In this document: in pieces, positions 26,258-34,935 of the stretch
How positions within the stretch are numbered: the stretch's first letter is position 1
Layout of the letters: every line of letters starts with the position of its first letter
Origin: Microcaldota archaeon
GTDB taxonomy: Archaea > Micrarchaeota > Micrarchaeia > Micrarchaeales > Micrarchaeaceae
Direction: 5' to 3'
Assembly: GCA_021787495.1 (NCBI GenBank)
Contig: JAJYLX010000005.1
Location: forward strand, 1 to 59,883
DNA: 59,883 bases
Notes under the pieces: generated by a model
What the model was told of the DNA's origin: nothing
Seen by the model: the letters and a program-made list of their open reading frames with translations, nothing else
Database searches by the model: none
Made by a program: the position numbers and the translations under genes

Positions 26258-26734
26258 ATGGACGAGCCCGACGAGTACATAGACTTCATGGCGAAGTACA
26301 GGGACTGGGTCTCGATAAAGAGGCTCGGCATACGCGACTACACCAAGCCGGAGGAGATCGTTTACCACCTCGCGGGCATACGCGCGAGTATAGACAACCA
26401 CTCATACGGCATACTGGGGATAAAGACCGACGCGCTCGACTCAATAGCGAAGGAGATCACGTCAGGGAAGTCCAGGACCGCGGAGTCGTTCGGGTCGCTC
26501 ATCGACGCGCTCAACAGCGCGGACGTGAAGAGGAGGATAAGGGAGGCGTGCGGCAGCGACACGTCAGCCAAGCTGGCCGTGCCGTACATCCTGAACAGGG
26601 CACTGTCCGAGATGGGGCACGAGACCTCGATAGCGCAGGCCTCCATGTCGAAGCTGTACCCGGAGCTGAAGCTCAAGCCCCCAAGGGGTATGGGAAGGGT
26701 GGGAAAGAAGAAGGGCGCCACGCCGGATGGGTGA
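26258..26734 (+). CDS. Conserved archaeal protein, possibly DUF2666-like
   Basis: 158 residues. The N-terminus (FMAKYRDWVSIKRLGIRDYTKPEEIVYHLAGIR with SIDNHSYGILG following) resembles, from memory, the archaeal DUF2666 family of unknown function. The C-terminus is basic and Gly-rich (PRGMGRVGKKKG). It is mostly helical and soluble. It is the third gene of the eL40 unit. An ATG at 26253 is out of frame, so the start is 26258. Confidence 0.65.
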   Translation: MDEPDEYIDFMAKYRDWVSIKRLGIRDYTKPEEIVYHLAGIRASIDNHSYGILGIKTDALDSIAKEITSGKSRTAESFGSLIDALNSADVKRRIREACGSDTSAKLAVPYILNRALSEMGHETSIAQASMSKLYPELKLKPPRGMGRVGKKKGATPDG

Positions 26735-26762
26735 GCGCGCCGGTAAAGCTTGGAGAGCGGCG

Positions 26763-26948
26763 TCACTCGTCTTTCTCCTGCTCCTTCCTTATTGCCCATA
26801 CCGGCGGCATGCCGGTATGCCTTACGCAGTCGTCGTATATTTTCCGCGAGACAGGGTTATCTAAGTCTCTCCTGATACCCGTTGCCCTGGGCGCTTCCTG
26901 TCCCTTTCCGACGAACTTGTCTACCAGCTCCTTGAATTTCCCTGACAT
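26763..26948 (-). CDS. Small hypothetical protein
   Basis: 61 residues, charged and soluble (MSGKFKELVDKFVGKGQEA...PVWAIRKEQEKDE). It has a good archaeal promoter: CTATAAATAC on the minus strand near 26990 and a purine-rich GAGGCG shortly before the ATG. It converges with the DUF2666-like gene. Family not recognised. Confidence 0.6.
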   Translation of the reverse strand: MSGKFKELVDKFVGKGQEAPRATGIRRDLDNPVSRKIYDDCVRHTGMPPVWAIRKEQEKDE

Positions 26949-27078
26949 GATAGTCGCCTCTTGTTGCCGTTCGATAAGATGCTTATTGTATTTATAGGCT
27001 TTGCCTGAGGCGGCGGATTAGCGGAATGGCCGGTTGGCCCCGCGAAACGGATTTATACATTGGCTCAGAAGCTTGCCC

Positions 27079-27300
27079 GTGGACGGCAAACGGCGCTGCG
27101 ACTGGGGCTTCTCCGCGGACGATGAACTCTACATGAAGTACCACGACACGGAGTGGGGCGTGCCTGTGCACGACGACCGCAGGCTTCGAGTTCCTCACTC
27201 TCGAGTAAGAGCAAGCAGGCTTCGGCTGGTACATGGTGCTGGTCAAGCGAGACGCCTATAGGATCCTTGACAGCCTGTCGGCAGGTTCACCGTCCACGGA
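27079..27300 (+). pseudogene. tag: Broken DNA-3-methyladenine glycosylase I
   Basis: From the GTG at 27079, which follows a TATA box (ATTTATACA) by about 25 bases, the frame reads CDWGFSADDELYMKYHDTEWGVPVHDDR, the N-terminus of Tag including the conserved Cys and the YHDxEWG motif. A one-base frame change then restores GFEFLTLE, an in-frame TAA, and EQAGFGWYMVLVKRDAYRILD, all recognisable Tag sequence. The remaining roughly 120 residues, including the zinc ligands, are missing, and the HMG-CoA synthase gene begins to occupy the locus at 27324. The gene is therefore dead by frameshift, stop and truncation. Confidence 0.85.
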
Positions 27301-27323
27301 GCAGGGGGCGAATGGATGCGCGC

Positions 27324-29270
27324 TCAGTGCCTTATCTTCAACTCCACCGCGTTGCCCTCCTTGTCCGCGTACGCGTACTTCCCTGTCCCGTCGTCCTTCC
27401 TGAGCATTACGTGGAAGCCCTCGCTCAACGCATTCCTGCACAGGAACCTCCTGTCCAGCTCAATGAGGTCCTTAGGCGCGCCGAAGTCTCCGGACTTGAA
27501 GAGGCTCATCTGGGGGCCGTTCTCCCTATGGTCTGATAGCATGGTCCTTGCGGCATCCCCCTCCATAAGAAGGTCGTGCAGCGTCAGGTACTGCTTCAGG
27601 TCGAGGTAAGTGACGTTGTTCTGTGCCTCTATTATCAGGTCCTTCCCGATGGGATTGCTCTTGGCGGCTATTTCGAATGTGTATGCCATGGACTGCGCCC
27701 CGCTCCCGTATCCCACCATTATTCCGGCCTTGGATGGGAGCTCCTCGCTGTAGTCGAAGTTGCTCAGCATGCTGGCCATGCCCACGAACAGGGAGCTCGC
27801 ATATGAGTTGCCCACCTCGGACGGCAGCCTGAGCGACTCCCCGAGATGCAGCTTATCTATGAATTCCTTGAACTCCGGCTGCTTGCCGAGGGACTTTATC
27901 CACTTCCAGCTGGCCTTTATGTCCTTGTCGTTCTCTATCTCCTGCACTATGTCCCACTCATCCTTGTCCCCTGAGCTGTTGAATCGCTCCAGCTTGTTCT
28001 CTATAAGGTCTGTAAGCCTGCGGCCATTTCCGGGTTCTGACCCGACATCCGGCCTGGACTGCATCTCCGCATAGAGCTTCGTGTCATAGTTCCTCAGGTA
28101 GTGGGAGAACAGGAAGTTCGAGAAGTACATCGCCTGCTTGGGGAACGGAACGTGCGCCAGGAAGAAGTTGAAGTCCTTCAGCGAGAAGCTGCCGTTGCTC
28201 CTCTTGTAGTGCTCCTCCATCTGCTCCACCGCCTTCGCGACGGTGTAAACATACACCATCTCGGAGAACAGGCCGTATACCTTCGGGGTGTCGGCGCCGA
28301 ACTTCGTGAAGTCGGATAGGGTGTCATGGTAGCTTCCGCTGCCATTCCTGCCCATTATCCTTACCATGCTGGGCTTGTGTGTGATCCACATCGCGACAGA
28401 CGCGGCGCCCTGCGTGGCCTCTGCGTTCTTCGCCTTCGAGTCATCGTACACGGCAGTGTCGGCCGTAACCACGAGCGAGGATTCCACGGAGCCTGACGCC
28501 ACTGAGTTCCTGACGCGCATCACCGAGTCGTGCAGAGCCAGTACGCCCCCGACGCAAGCGAACGTTATAGGCGTGACGGAGGCCTTCTTCAGCATGTCGA
28601 CCACCGGCTTATACCTTTCGCGGTCCTCCTCTAGCAGCTTTGAGTAGACGAGCAGCATCGCCGGCTCTATCTCTGGCCGGGACCTGTCAGGGTTGCTTTC
28701 CGTGGCGTAGTATATGCTTTTTATAGGCTCGCGGCCCAGCAGCTCCATCGCGCTAGCGTCTTCCGCTATGTTCTTTACGAGCTTGTATATGCCATCGGCC
28801 ACGAACGTGACATTGCTCTCCGACATGCCCGGCAGCATTATCTGGTTTATCAAAAGCCCATTCTTCACCTTGCCGCGGTCGAATCCGAGGTGGTCCTCAA
28901 GTATTGAGGAATCCACTGCCATGCCTGGCGTTGCAAGGACCATCTTGCTTATACCCACGTCGTTTGATGAGTCTATCGATGACAGGCGCCTTTCGTGGGC
29001 TGCGGAGCGCGCCACCTTTGTGCTGAAGGCATCGAACTCGGTGCGCGAGATCTCAGCGGCCTTCTCCTCGGTCTGGAGTGGTATCTTGCTGCCACTGATC
29101 ATGCTCATCGTTATCGGTACGTCTATCCTTGGTCTGTCGACAAAGGGATTGACCTTCTCCACAGGCGCGAACATCGACCTGCCCGTGAGCTCCTCCATCG
29201 AATCCAGATAGTTGCTCGCGAAGTCTGGATATGTGCTTGGCTTCCCAACACTGTGCTTAATGCTTGACAT
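27324..29270 (-). CDS. mvaS: 3-hydroxy-3-methylglutaryl-CoA synthase, enlarged
   Basis: 648 residues against roughly 350-400 for archaeal and bacterial and about 500 for eukaryotic enzymes. The catalytic set is present: Glu191 (YATESNPDRSRP), Cys239 (FACVGGVLAL) and His373 (LAHVPFPKQ); GNSYASS at 487-493 matches the family GNxYTAS loop. It condenses acetyl-CoA with acetoacetyl-CoA to HMG-CoA, the entry to the mevalonate route for archaeal lipids. Extra sequence lies in about 105 N-terminal residues and in the charged stretch 395-480. The ATG at 29270 has a TATA box (TTTATATATC) about 35 bases upstream. No other mevalonate gene is adjacent. Confidence 0.9.
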   Translation of the reverse strand: MSSIKHSVGKPSTYPDFASNYLDSMEELTGRSMFAPVEKVNPFVDRPRIDVPITMSMISGSKIPLQTEEKAAEISRTEFDAFSTKVARSAAHERRLSSIDSSNDVGISKMVLATPGMAVDSSILEDHLGFDRGKVKNGLLINQIMLPGMSESNVTFVADGIYKLVKNIAEDASAMELLGREPIKSIYYATESNPDRSRPEIEPAMLLVYSKLLEEDRERYKPVVDMLKKASVTPITFACVGGVLALHDSVMRVRNSVASGSVESSLVVTADTAVYDDSKAKNAEATQGAASVAMWITHKPSMVRIMGRNGSGSYHDTLSDFTKFGADTPKVYGLFSEMVYVYTVAKAVEQMEEHYKRSNGSFSLKDFNFFLAHVPFPKQAMYFSNFLFSHYLRNYDTKLYAEMQSRPDVGSEPGNGRRLTDLIENKLERFNSSGDKDEWDIVQEIENDKDIKASWKWIKSLGKQPEFKEFIDKLHLGESLRLPSEVGNSYASSLFVGMASMLSNFDYSEELPSKAGIMVGYGSGAQSMAYTFEIAAKSNPIGKDLIIEAQNNVTYLDLKQYLTLHDLLMEGDAARTMLSDHRENGPQMSLFKSGDFGAPKDLIELDRRFLCRNALSEGFHVMLRKDDGTGKYAYADKEGNAVELKIRH

Positions 29271-29329
29271 TGTACCACGTTCAAGCGATGAGCTGATAAA
29301 GATATATAAAGGAGCAAATCAGCCTTAGA

Positions 29330-29459
29330 CATTCAGCGAAGTGGCCCTGAGCATCGCACTTATCATGGTGCGCGTCAGTGGCCCTGCAGAACCCGGTTGG
29401 GTGGTGGCCCTGAAGGGCGACTGTGACATCCTCCCACCCGTAAATGGTGTGGGCTTCCC
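29330..29459 (+). ncRNA. Candidate orphan omega-RNA-like remnant of an IS605/TnpB element
   Basis: The block ends with TGTGACATCCTCCCACCC, a short loop and GGTGTGGGCTTCCC, the standard 3' end of TnpB-associated omega RNA. The preceding 90 bases fold into short hairpins (GCAC...GTGC, ACCCGGTTGGGT, GCCCTGAAGGGC) and contain GTGGCCCTG three times. No tnpB frame is present. Whether it is transcribed is unknown; it may be only a transposon scar. Confidence 0.45.
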
Positions 29460-29491
29460 AAGCGAGATATGTTAACAGCCTTGGCGGCATC

Positions 29492-29803
29492 ATGTCGAAC
29501 AGTAGGGAGCTTAGAAGAGCCCTCTCCAAGAACAGGGAGCGCCTGCTGTCGGTCGGCGCATCGAAGAGGATGGTGGTGCTCGGGACTGACACGGGCGACT
29601 CGAAAATAGAGGTCATACCAGAGCTGAAGTGGGGCTATACGAAGATGCTCGGCGGCTATGACACACAGTACACGCGCGCCGGCATCTCTCTGCTTCTGGA
29701 GGGAGGGGGGTTCGGGATCAGGCTGTTCGCCGACGAGCAGTCCCAAACCGCTGACAGGCTGAGGTACAGCGAGCTCGGGCTGGCGGTCATATTCGGCCGC
29801 TAG
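29492..29803 (+). CDS. Hypothetical protein
   Basis: 103 residues. A basic N-terminal helix (SNSRELRRALSKNRERLL) is followed by an alternating beta pattern. No family was recognised. The frame opens upstream at 29444, but that part crosses the transposon hairpin, so I start at the ATG at 29492. The gene ends in a CTAG in which its TAG overlaps the stop codon of the convergent aminopeptidase gene. Confidence 0.55.
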   Translation: MSNSRELRRALSKNRERLLSVGASKRMVVLGTDTGDSKIEVIPELKWGYTKMLGGYDTQYTRAGISLLLEGGGFGIRLFADEQSQTADRLRYSELGLAVIFGR

Positions 29804-32352
29804 CTAGGCTTGCCAGAGATGCCATTGCGTTCCATGAAGCGGATGTTCGCCCTTATCGAGTCCTTGACCGCCGCTAGCCTCGTAGATATGTCCGGGCGGG
29901 AGTTGCGCCTTGCCGAGAAGAAGCGCATTATCTCCGCTGCCTGGCGCCTGTCCGAGACGACGGAGAGCGCCAGGACCACCTTGTCGAGTATGTGTGTCTC
30001 AACGGTGAACCGCCTCGTGATAGCGGGCCAGCTGTCCCGCATCCATGGCCAGATGTAGGCCTTGCCGGCAGGGTTCTGCTCTACCCTTATGCCATCGCTG
30101 CTGCGCACCGCAACCCCGGACACGGTGAGAGGTATGAACGACGAGTCCTGCAGCCTCACTGCACTTGAGAGGGAGAAGTCAAGCGCCTCTTTTATCAGAG
30201 AACGGGTGCTCGCCATCGAGATGGCCTGCAGCAGGCGGACGCGCTCCGATGGGTCATCGGCATGCGCGTACATGCTCTTCAGCATGCCGAACGTGCGCCT
30301 CCCGCCGTTCCACGCGGCTACTGCGTACGCCGAGGCGCGCAGGTCCGCCGGGGCCCCGGTGCGGCGCGAAACATAGCGCTCCGCAGCCTCGACCACGGGC
30401 CCGTACCCCAGGAGGCCGAGGTTCGAGAAGGCGCGGGACCTCAGCAGCGTCACCCTGTTCGACTCGCCGTCGACAGATTCCATGCCGCACTCGTCGATGA
30501 GGCGCTTGTGGAAGCGCATGCTGAGCGCCGCCGCCTCCGCCCTCCTGTCGGTGTGGTAAAGCATCGAGTATAGGCTCGCGAGGTGCATTGACGTGTTGTA
30601 CGCCATCGGGTAGCCGCTGCCTACGCAATACCGGTCGACGAATTCCATGTAGCGGTCGAGCCCGACATCAGATGCGAGCATCAGCGCGAACAGATCGTTC
30701 TCAAGGCCCCAGCCGTCCCTGTAGCTGAGCGAGCCGCGCTTGACGCGCTCCCCCAGGCGCTCCAGCGTCCTGCGGTCGTATCTGACCCTATAGAAGTAGT
30801 CCTGGTTGAGGTTCAGCTTCGCCGGCATGCTTATCTTCGTCGGCGCTGTCCGACGGCGCATCACCTCCACGCCGCCCGAAGATTCGGTGGCGTACCTGAC
30901 CGGCACCACCCACTCCTGCTTGGGGGTGGGGCCGTACATGACGAAGCGGTCCTGCCCGAGCGATGGCCTCTTCCCTCCGGAGAAGCTGACCACCGGGTGG
31001 CCGGGCTGCTCGATCCACGACTTCACGAAGTGCGCGACATCGGTCTCCCTGCCCTCCTTCCTGCACTCCTCCTGCAGTGCGTTCCACAGGTCCTCCTTCG
31101 CGGCGTTTCCGTACCTGTGCCCCATCAGGTACCTGTGCAGCCCCCGCCTGAACGTCTCAGGCCCGATATAGTCTTCGACCATGTGCAGCACCATGCAGCC
31201 CTTCTCGTAGCTTATCTCGTCGAAGAGCTCGCCGATGCGCTCGGCATCCTCGACCCTTACGCTTATCGGGTGCGTGGACCTCACCGAGTCCGCGTTGAAC
31301 GCGAGCGCAGCGACCATGTCTAGGAACCTGTCCTGCATTCCCCATTCGGGGAACGCGGCGTCCATCGCCTTGTGGCTCATGAACGTGGCGAAGCTCTCGT
31401 TGAGCCAGAGGTCGTCCCACCACTTCATCGTGACCAGGTCGCCGAACCACTGGTGCGCGAACTCGTGCGCTATGACCTCCGCTATCCTCTCCCTTATGGC
31501 CACCGGCGCGGAGCTGTCGCCCACGAGCCTGCTCTCCCTGAACGTTATCGCCCCCCAGTTCTCCATCGCGCCCGCGCGGAAGTCCGGGAGCGCTATCATG
31601 TCGAGCTTCGGAAGCGGGTACCTTATGCCGAAATACGACTCGTAGAACCTGACGAACCTGGCGGCAAAGTCCAGCGGCATGGACGGATCGGCCACCTTGC
31701 GCGGCGACACAAGGCTTATCTCGAGGTTGCCGTCCCTCTTCGTGTATCTCCTGAAATCCCCGACGCTCAGGTGAAAGAGGTAGGTCGACATCCTGGGCGT
31801 GGTCATGAACCGCACCAGCCTCCTCCCTCCAGGGAGCGCGCGCTCAGACCTTGCGGGCATGTTCGAGACCGCCTTCATGCCCCTGTCTATCGTTACAGAG
31901 GCGTCGAACGTGGCCTTGAACGAAGGCTCGTCGAAGCACGGGAACATCGCTCTCGCGTCGGCGGGCTCGAAGTCGCTCGTCATCATATAGCGCTTCCTTC
32001 CACCCTCGCGGTAGACGCTCCTGTAGAACCCGTACATCTGGTCGTTATTCTTCCCTGAGAACTCGATTGATATCAGGGCAGCGCCCTTGACCGCTTCCGG
32101 AAGGGAGAGCACGAGGTTGTGAGACTTGCCCGAGTAGGACACCCTAGCCTTAAGCATCCTGTCCCCGTGCGAAACCGAGGCCGACTTTATCCTCAACCCG
32201 TTCGCGTACATCCTTATCTCCCTGCACGGCCTCCTCGCCGCTACCACTATCTCCTCGATGCCATCGAACCTGAACGTCCTGGCATTGGTATCGAAGTGCA
32301 GACGATAGTTCTCGGGCACGATGCTGCCATCGAGCCTCCTGTATTCCTTCAT
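29800..32352 (-). CDS. M1-family zinc aminopeptidase
   Basis: 850 residues. The exopeptidase motif GAMEN (261-265), zinc site HEFAH (296-300) and distal Glu319 in WLNES identify the M1 family. A large helical C-terminal domain follows, as in tricorn-interacting factors F2/F3 and aminopeptidase N. It removes N-terminal residues from peptides in the cytoplasm, downstream of the proteasome. The ATG at 32352 is used; the frame upstream is poor and lies beyond the TATA-like CTATTTTATC. Its stop overlaps that of the convergent gene by 4 bases. Confidence 0.95.
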   Translation of the reverse strand: MKEYRRLDGSIVPENYRLHFDTNARTFRFDGIEEIVVAARRPCREIRMYANGLRIKSASVSHGDRMLKARVSYSGKSHNLVLSLPEAVKGAALISIEFSGKNNDQMYGFYRSVYREGGRKRYMMTSDFEPADARAMFPCFDEPSFKATFDASVTIDRGMKAVSNMPARSERALPGGRRLVRFMTTPRMSTYLFHLSVGDFRRYTKRDGNLEISLVSPRKVADPSMPLDFAARFVRFYESYFGIRYPLPKLDMIALPDFRAGAMENWGAITFRESRLVGDSSAPVAIRERIAEVIAHEFAHQWFGDLVTMKWWDDLWLNESFATFMSHKAMDAAFPEWGMQDRFLDMVAALAFNADSVRSTHPISVRVEDAERIGELFDEISYEKGCMVLHMVEDYIGPETFRRGLHRYLMGHRYGNAAKEDLWNALQEECRKEGRETDVAHFVKSWIEQPGHPVVSFSGGKRPSLGQDRFVMYGPTPKQEWVVPVRYATESSGGVEVMRRRTAPTKISMPAKLNLNQDYFYRVRYDRRTLERLGERVKRGSLSYRDGWGLENDLFALMLASDVGLDRYMEFVDRYCVGSGYPMAYNTSMHLASLYSMLYHTDRRAEAAALSMRFHKRLIDECGMESVDGESNRVTLLRSRAFSNLGLLGYGPVVEAAERYVSRRTGAPADLRASAYAVAAWNGGRRTFGMLKSMYAHADDPSERVRLLQAISMASTRSLIKEALDFSLSSAVRLQDSSFIPLTVSGVAVRSSDGIRVEQNPAGKAYIWPWMRDSWPAITRRFTVETHILDKVVLALSVVSDRRQAAEIMRFFSARRNSRPDISTRLAAVKDSIRANIRFMERNGISGKPS

Positions 32353-32432
32353 AAAACACCACCACCACAGTTTCGCACGAAAACGATAAAATAGTGCGGC
32401 ACTGGACCGTGCTATGGATTGGTACAGCAATG

Positions 32433-32441
32433 CTTTTATAT
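32433..32441 (+). promoter_or_regulatory. TATA box of the 215-residue gene
   Basis: GCTTTTATA, about 27 bases before the ATG at 32464, consistent with a leaderless mRNA. Confidence 0.55.
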
Positions 32442-32463
32442 GAGGACATATATTGTTTAGAGT

Positions 32464-33111
32464 ATGCGGGGCAACTTTACGGTCAAGCCGAACATCATCA
32501 GACCGGAGCTGCCGCCTGACGCAGACTACTTCAAGTCGCGGCAGGCGCGGGATCCGGTAAAAGAGGATGCTGCGGTGATGAGGAATCTGGTGCGCATCTA
32601 CAGGTTCAGCGACAGGGAGGCGCTCAACCATCTCATAGAGAACCCCAACTTCGCCTTCGCGGACCACAAAAAGCTGATAAGGGAGACGGCGGAGGCGCTC
32701 GAGTGCGACGAGAAAGTCGCGAAGGACGTCATCAAGAGATCCGCACCTTTCCACATGAAGAAACCCAAGAAGGCGGTGGATAGGTGCATAGCCATAGGCA
32801 GCAGCATAAACCTGTCGGCCGATACCGTGAGGAGGCTGCTGATCTTGAAGCCGAGGATAGGGACATACTCAGATAGATGGTTCTCCGCCGTGCTGGAGGT
32901 GTGTGACGAACTCAGCAAGGAGGGTATATCCAGGGATGCAAGGATGCTGAGGGCGTGGTTCAGGCACATGGACTTCCCGCCCTCCCCGTACGTCCAGCGT
33001 GACGGAGGCCTCTCCATAAGCGAGGCGCGGCGGAATGGAGAGTACAGCGAGCCGAAGCTCATGACCGTGCTGCGCAAGGAGCTCGCGCCCAAGTGGGGCG
33101 ACAGGCAGTAA
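32464..33111 (+). CDS. Hypothetical soluble protein
   Basis: 215 residues, mostly charged helices. The middle (ADHKKLIRETAEALECDEKVAKDVIKRSAP) could be a helical DNA- or protein-binding unit. No family recognised. Own TATA box and a leaderless ATG. A Nudix gene follows in the same direction after about 75 bases. Confidence 0.7.
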   Translation: MRGNFTVKPNIIRPELPPDADYFKSRQARDPVKEDAAVMRNLVRIYRFSDREALNHLIENPNFAFADHKKLIRETAEALECDEKVAKDVIKRSAPFHMKKPKKAVDRCIAIGSSINLSADTVRRLLILKPRIGTYSDRWFSAVLEVCDELSKEGISRDARMLRAWFRHMDFPPSPYVQRDGGLSISEARRNGEYSEPKLMTVLRKELAPKWGDRQ

Positions 33112-33186
33112 CGACAGCTCCATGCCAGCCTTTTATATTTTGTCATCTATATTGGCAGGGGCGATTCACTGTCCGAGAAATGCCTT

Positions 33187-33852
33187 GTGGTCAGGCGTGA
33201 AATCCTTGAAATGCATGGCCTCCTTGCCGAGCCAGACGGGGACAGGTTCATCCCGATGGACGGAGACCTGTGGGGCAGGATAAACGGGATAGTGTCGAGA
33301 TACGGCGAATTCAAGGAGAGGCGCGGGGCCGACAACGTCGAGGAGGACAGGTCCTACAAGCAGATAATACCGTACGCGTGCGTAGTGGACGGGGACATGG
33401 TGCTTATGTACAGGCGCGGTGGCGAATCCTCCGAGGAGAGGCTGATGGGCAACCTCTCCGTCGGCATAGGGGGCCACATCGACCGCGGCGAGGGGATAAT
33501 GGACGCGCTCTACCGCGAGTTCGTCGAGGAGGCGATGCTCGTGGACAGTGGCACGGGCGCGGAGGTGCCGTTCGCCGTCGGCTCTGATCCCGACCTGTTG
33601 AAATTCGTGAGGATGATGGACCCGCAGCCAATCGGCCTGATAGACTCTAATTCTTCGGATGTGAACAGGGTGCACCTCGGCGTCGCGATGATGATGACCG
33701 TACCAGCGGGGTGCTCGGTCGCGATGCGCAGCGCGGAGGACGTCGGCTTCGAGTACGTCGGGGTGGACGACTATCTAGCGAGGAAGGGGCGCGGCGAAAT
33801 CTCGCTCGAGAGCTGGAGCGAGATGGTCATGGGGCGCATCGCGCAGCGCTAG
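33187..33852 (+). CDS. Nudix hydrolase (start uncertain, true protein probably longer)
   Basis: 221 residues from the GTG at 33187. The Nudix box GGHIDRGEGIMDALYREFVEEA is close to the G-x5-E-x7-REUxEExGU consensus and would bind Mg2+ and a nucleoside diphosphate-linked substrate. In-frame sequence upstream (LSEKCLVV) looks like genuine protein, but contains no ATG, GTG or TTG before the TATA box (TTTTATATTTT, 33130-33140); a CTG at 33169 or an ATT at 33151 are the only candidates. The stop overlaps that of the convergent transporter gene by 4 bases (CTAG). Substrate unknown. Confidence 0.8.
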   Translation: MVRREILEMHGLLAEPDGDRFIPMDGDLWGRINGIVSRYGEFKERRGADNVEEDRSYKQIIPYACVVDGDMVLMYRRGGESSEERLMGNLSVGIGGHIDRGEGIMDALYREFVEEAMLVDSGTGAEVPFAVGSDPDLLKFVRMMDPQPIGLIDSNSSDVNRVHLGVAMMMTVPAGCSVAMRSAEDVGFEYVGVDDYLARKGRGEISLESWSEMVMGRIAQR

Positions 33853-34859
33853 CCCCTCCTGCCGCCTGGCTTCCGGCTGTTCGGCTTCCTCATGGCGGCG
33901 CGCATGGCGGAGGCCAGGCTGCCGAACCCTATCACGCCGACCACGAAAATCACCAGGAAGGTCGCGACGCTTACGCTGTCCAGGTTGGGTATCGGGTTGC
34001 CGGTCGAGATGGCCAGACCGTCTACCAGCGGGAACATGATTATGAGCGCGCCGATGGCCGCGAAGGCTATGCCGCCGTAAAAGAGGGTGTTGCCCGCGGT
34101 CTTCCGCCCTATCGCCGCAACCTCCTTGTCGCTGATCTTCTTTGTCTTGGCGAGGGTGGCGAAGATTGCACCGAATGCCACCTGGAGCACCATCGTGCCG
34201 ATCCCGAAGGCCGCGCCGACGAGCGGAGCGTATATAATGCCGGGGACCTGCGGGGCGAGGACGAACGTGATTATCGTGGCATACGCCCCGAAGCCGAACC
34301 CCGCTATCAGGCCGTGCACCAGCGCCATCCTGGCGGGTATCTCCCTCTCGCGCTCGTGCACGTGCATTATCGCCGACTTCGTGGAGTGGTGCGACTTGCC
34401 GCCGAGCAGCAGGTCGAACGGTATGTGCAGGTCCCTCATCCTGTTGAGGACATACGCCCCCGCCACAAGCATCGCGACGCCCACCGCTATGTAGACCGGC
34501 CCGTTAAGGTCGTATGCCTTGTAGATGGCCGCGAGGCCGACGAAGCCCAGCGTGGTCAGGAGCGCCCTCTGCATTGTGAACCCGGCAGAGAAGGTGAAGC
34601 CGGCCTTCATCCCCTTCTTTGTGCTGTAGCTCCCGACGGCATAGCTGAACGTTATCGGCCAGGTGTGCTCGTCAGGGGTTATGCCATGCAGTATGCCCAA
34701 TATAAACGCGATGAGCAGTATGTAGCCGACCGAAAGCCCCTCCGGGGGGTTGAGCAGGAACCCTATGCCCGAATAGATGCTGTACGAATAGAGCAGGACA
34801 ACGAGTGCGGCCGCGACCGCCACGACGGCGAGCACGGCGAGCAGGATTTTCGAGGCCAT
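33849..34859 (-). CDS. NicO/UreH-like metal transporter-like membrane protein
   Basis: 336 residues with about eight membrane segments. GILHGITPDEHTWP in the second segment resembles the His/Asp signature (HxxxPDH-type) of nickel/cobalt transporters and of UreH/RcnA-like proteins, and a loop contains GGKSHHST and HVHE, possible metal ligands. It probably moves a divalent metal; direction cannot be read. The ATG at 34859 is used because a TATA-like palindrome at 34883-34907 precedes it; that palindrome is shared with the arsR-type gene at 40681. Confidence 0.65.
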   Translation of the reverse strand: MASKILLAVLAVVAVAAALVVLLYSYSIYSGIGFLLNPPEGLSVGYILLIAFILGILHGITPDEHTWPITFSYAVGSYSTKKGMKAGFTFSAGFTMQRALLTTLGFVGLAAIYKAYDLNGPVYIAVGVAMLVAGAYVLNRMRDLHIPFDLLLGGKSHHSTKSAIMHVHEREREIPARMALVHGLIAGFGFGAYATIITFVLAPQVPGIIYAPLVGAAFGIGTMVLQVAFGAIFATLAKTKKISDKEVAAIGRKTAGNTLFYGGIAFAAIGALIIMFPLVDGLAISTGNPIPNLDSVSVATFLVIFVVGVIGFGSLASAMRAAMRKPNSRKPGGRRG

Positions 34860-34882
34860 CGGTTCTACCTGTGGATGACGGA

Positions 34883-34907
34883 ATATATTTATAAACATAA
34901 ATATTTA
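34883..34907 (-). promoter_or_regulatory. AT-rich palindromic operator/promoter of the transporter gene
   Basis: Arms ATATTTAT and ATAAATAT (8 bp, 4-base spacer) 24 bases upstream of the ATG. It matches 21 of 25 positions of the site in front of the ArsR-type regulator at 40683-40707. It also contains the TATA element, so bound repressor would block initiation. Confidence 0.5.
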
Positions 34908-34935
34908 GCTGTTCCGAGCGGCTGACGGGCGGGCA

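Noticed and set aside
33711-34925. A 404-codon plus-strand frame over the transporter gene
   Set aside because: Composition rich in Arg, Gly, His and Tyr without hydrophobic core, as expected from an antisense shadow of a membrane protein.
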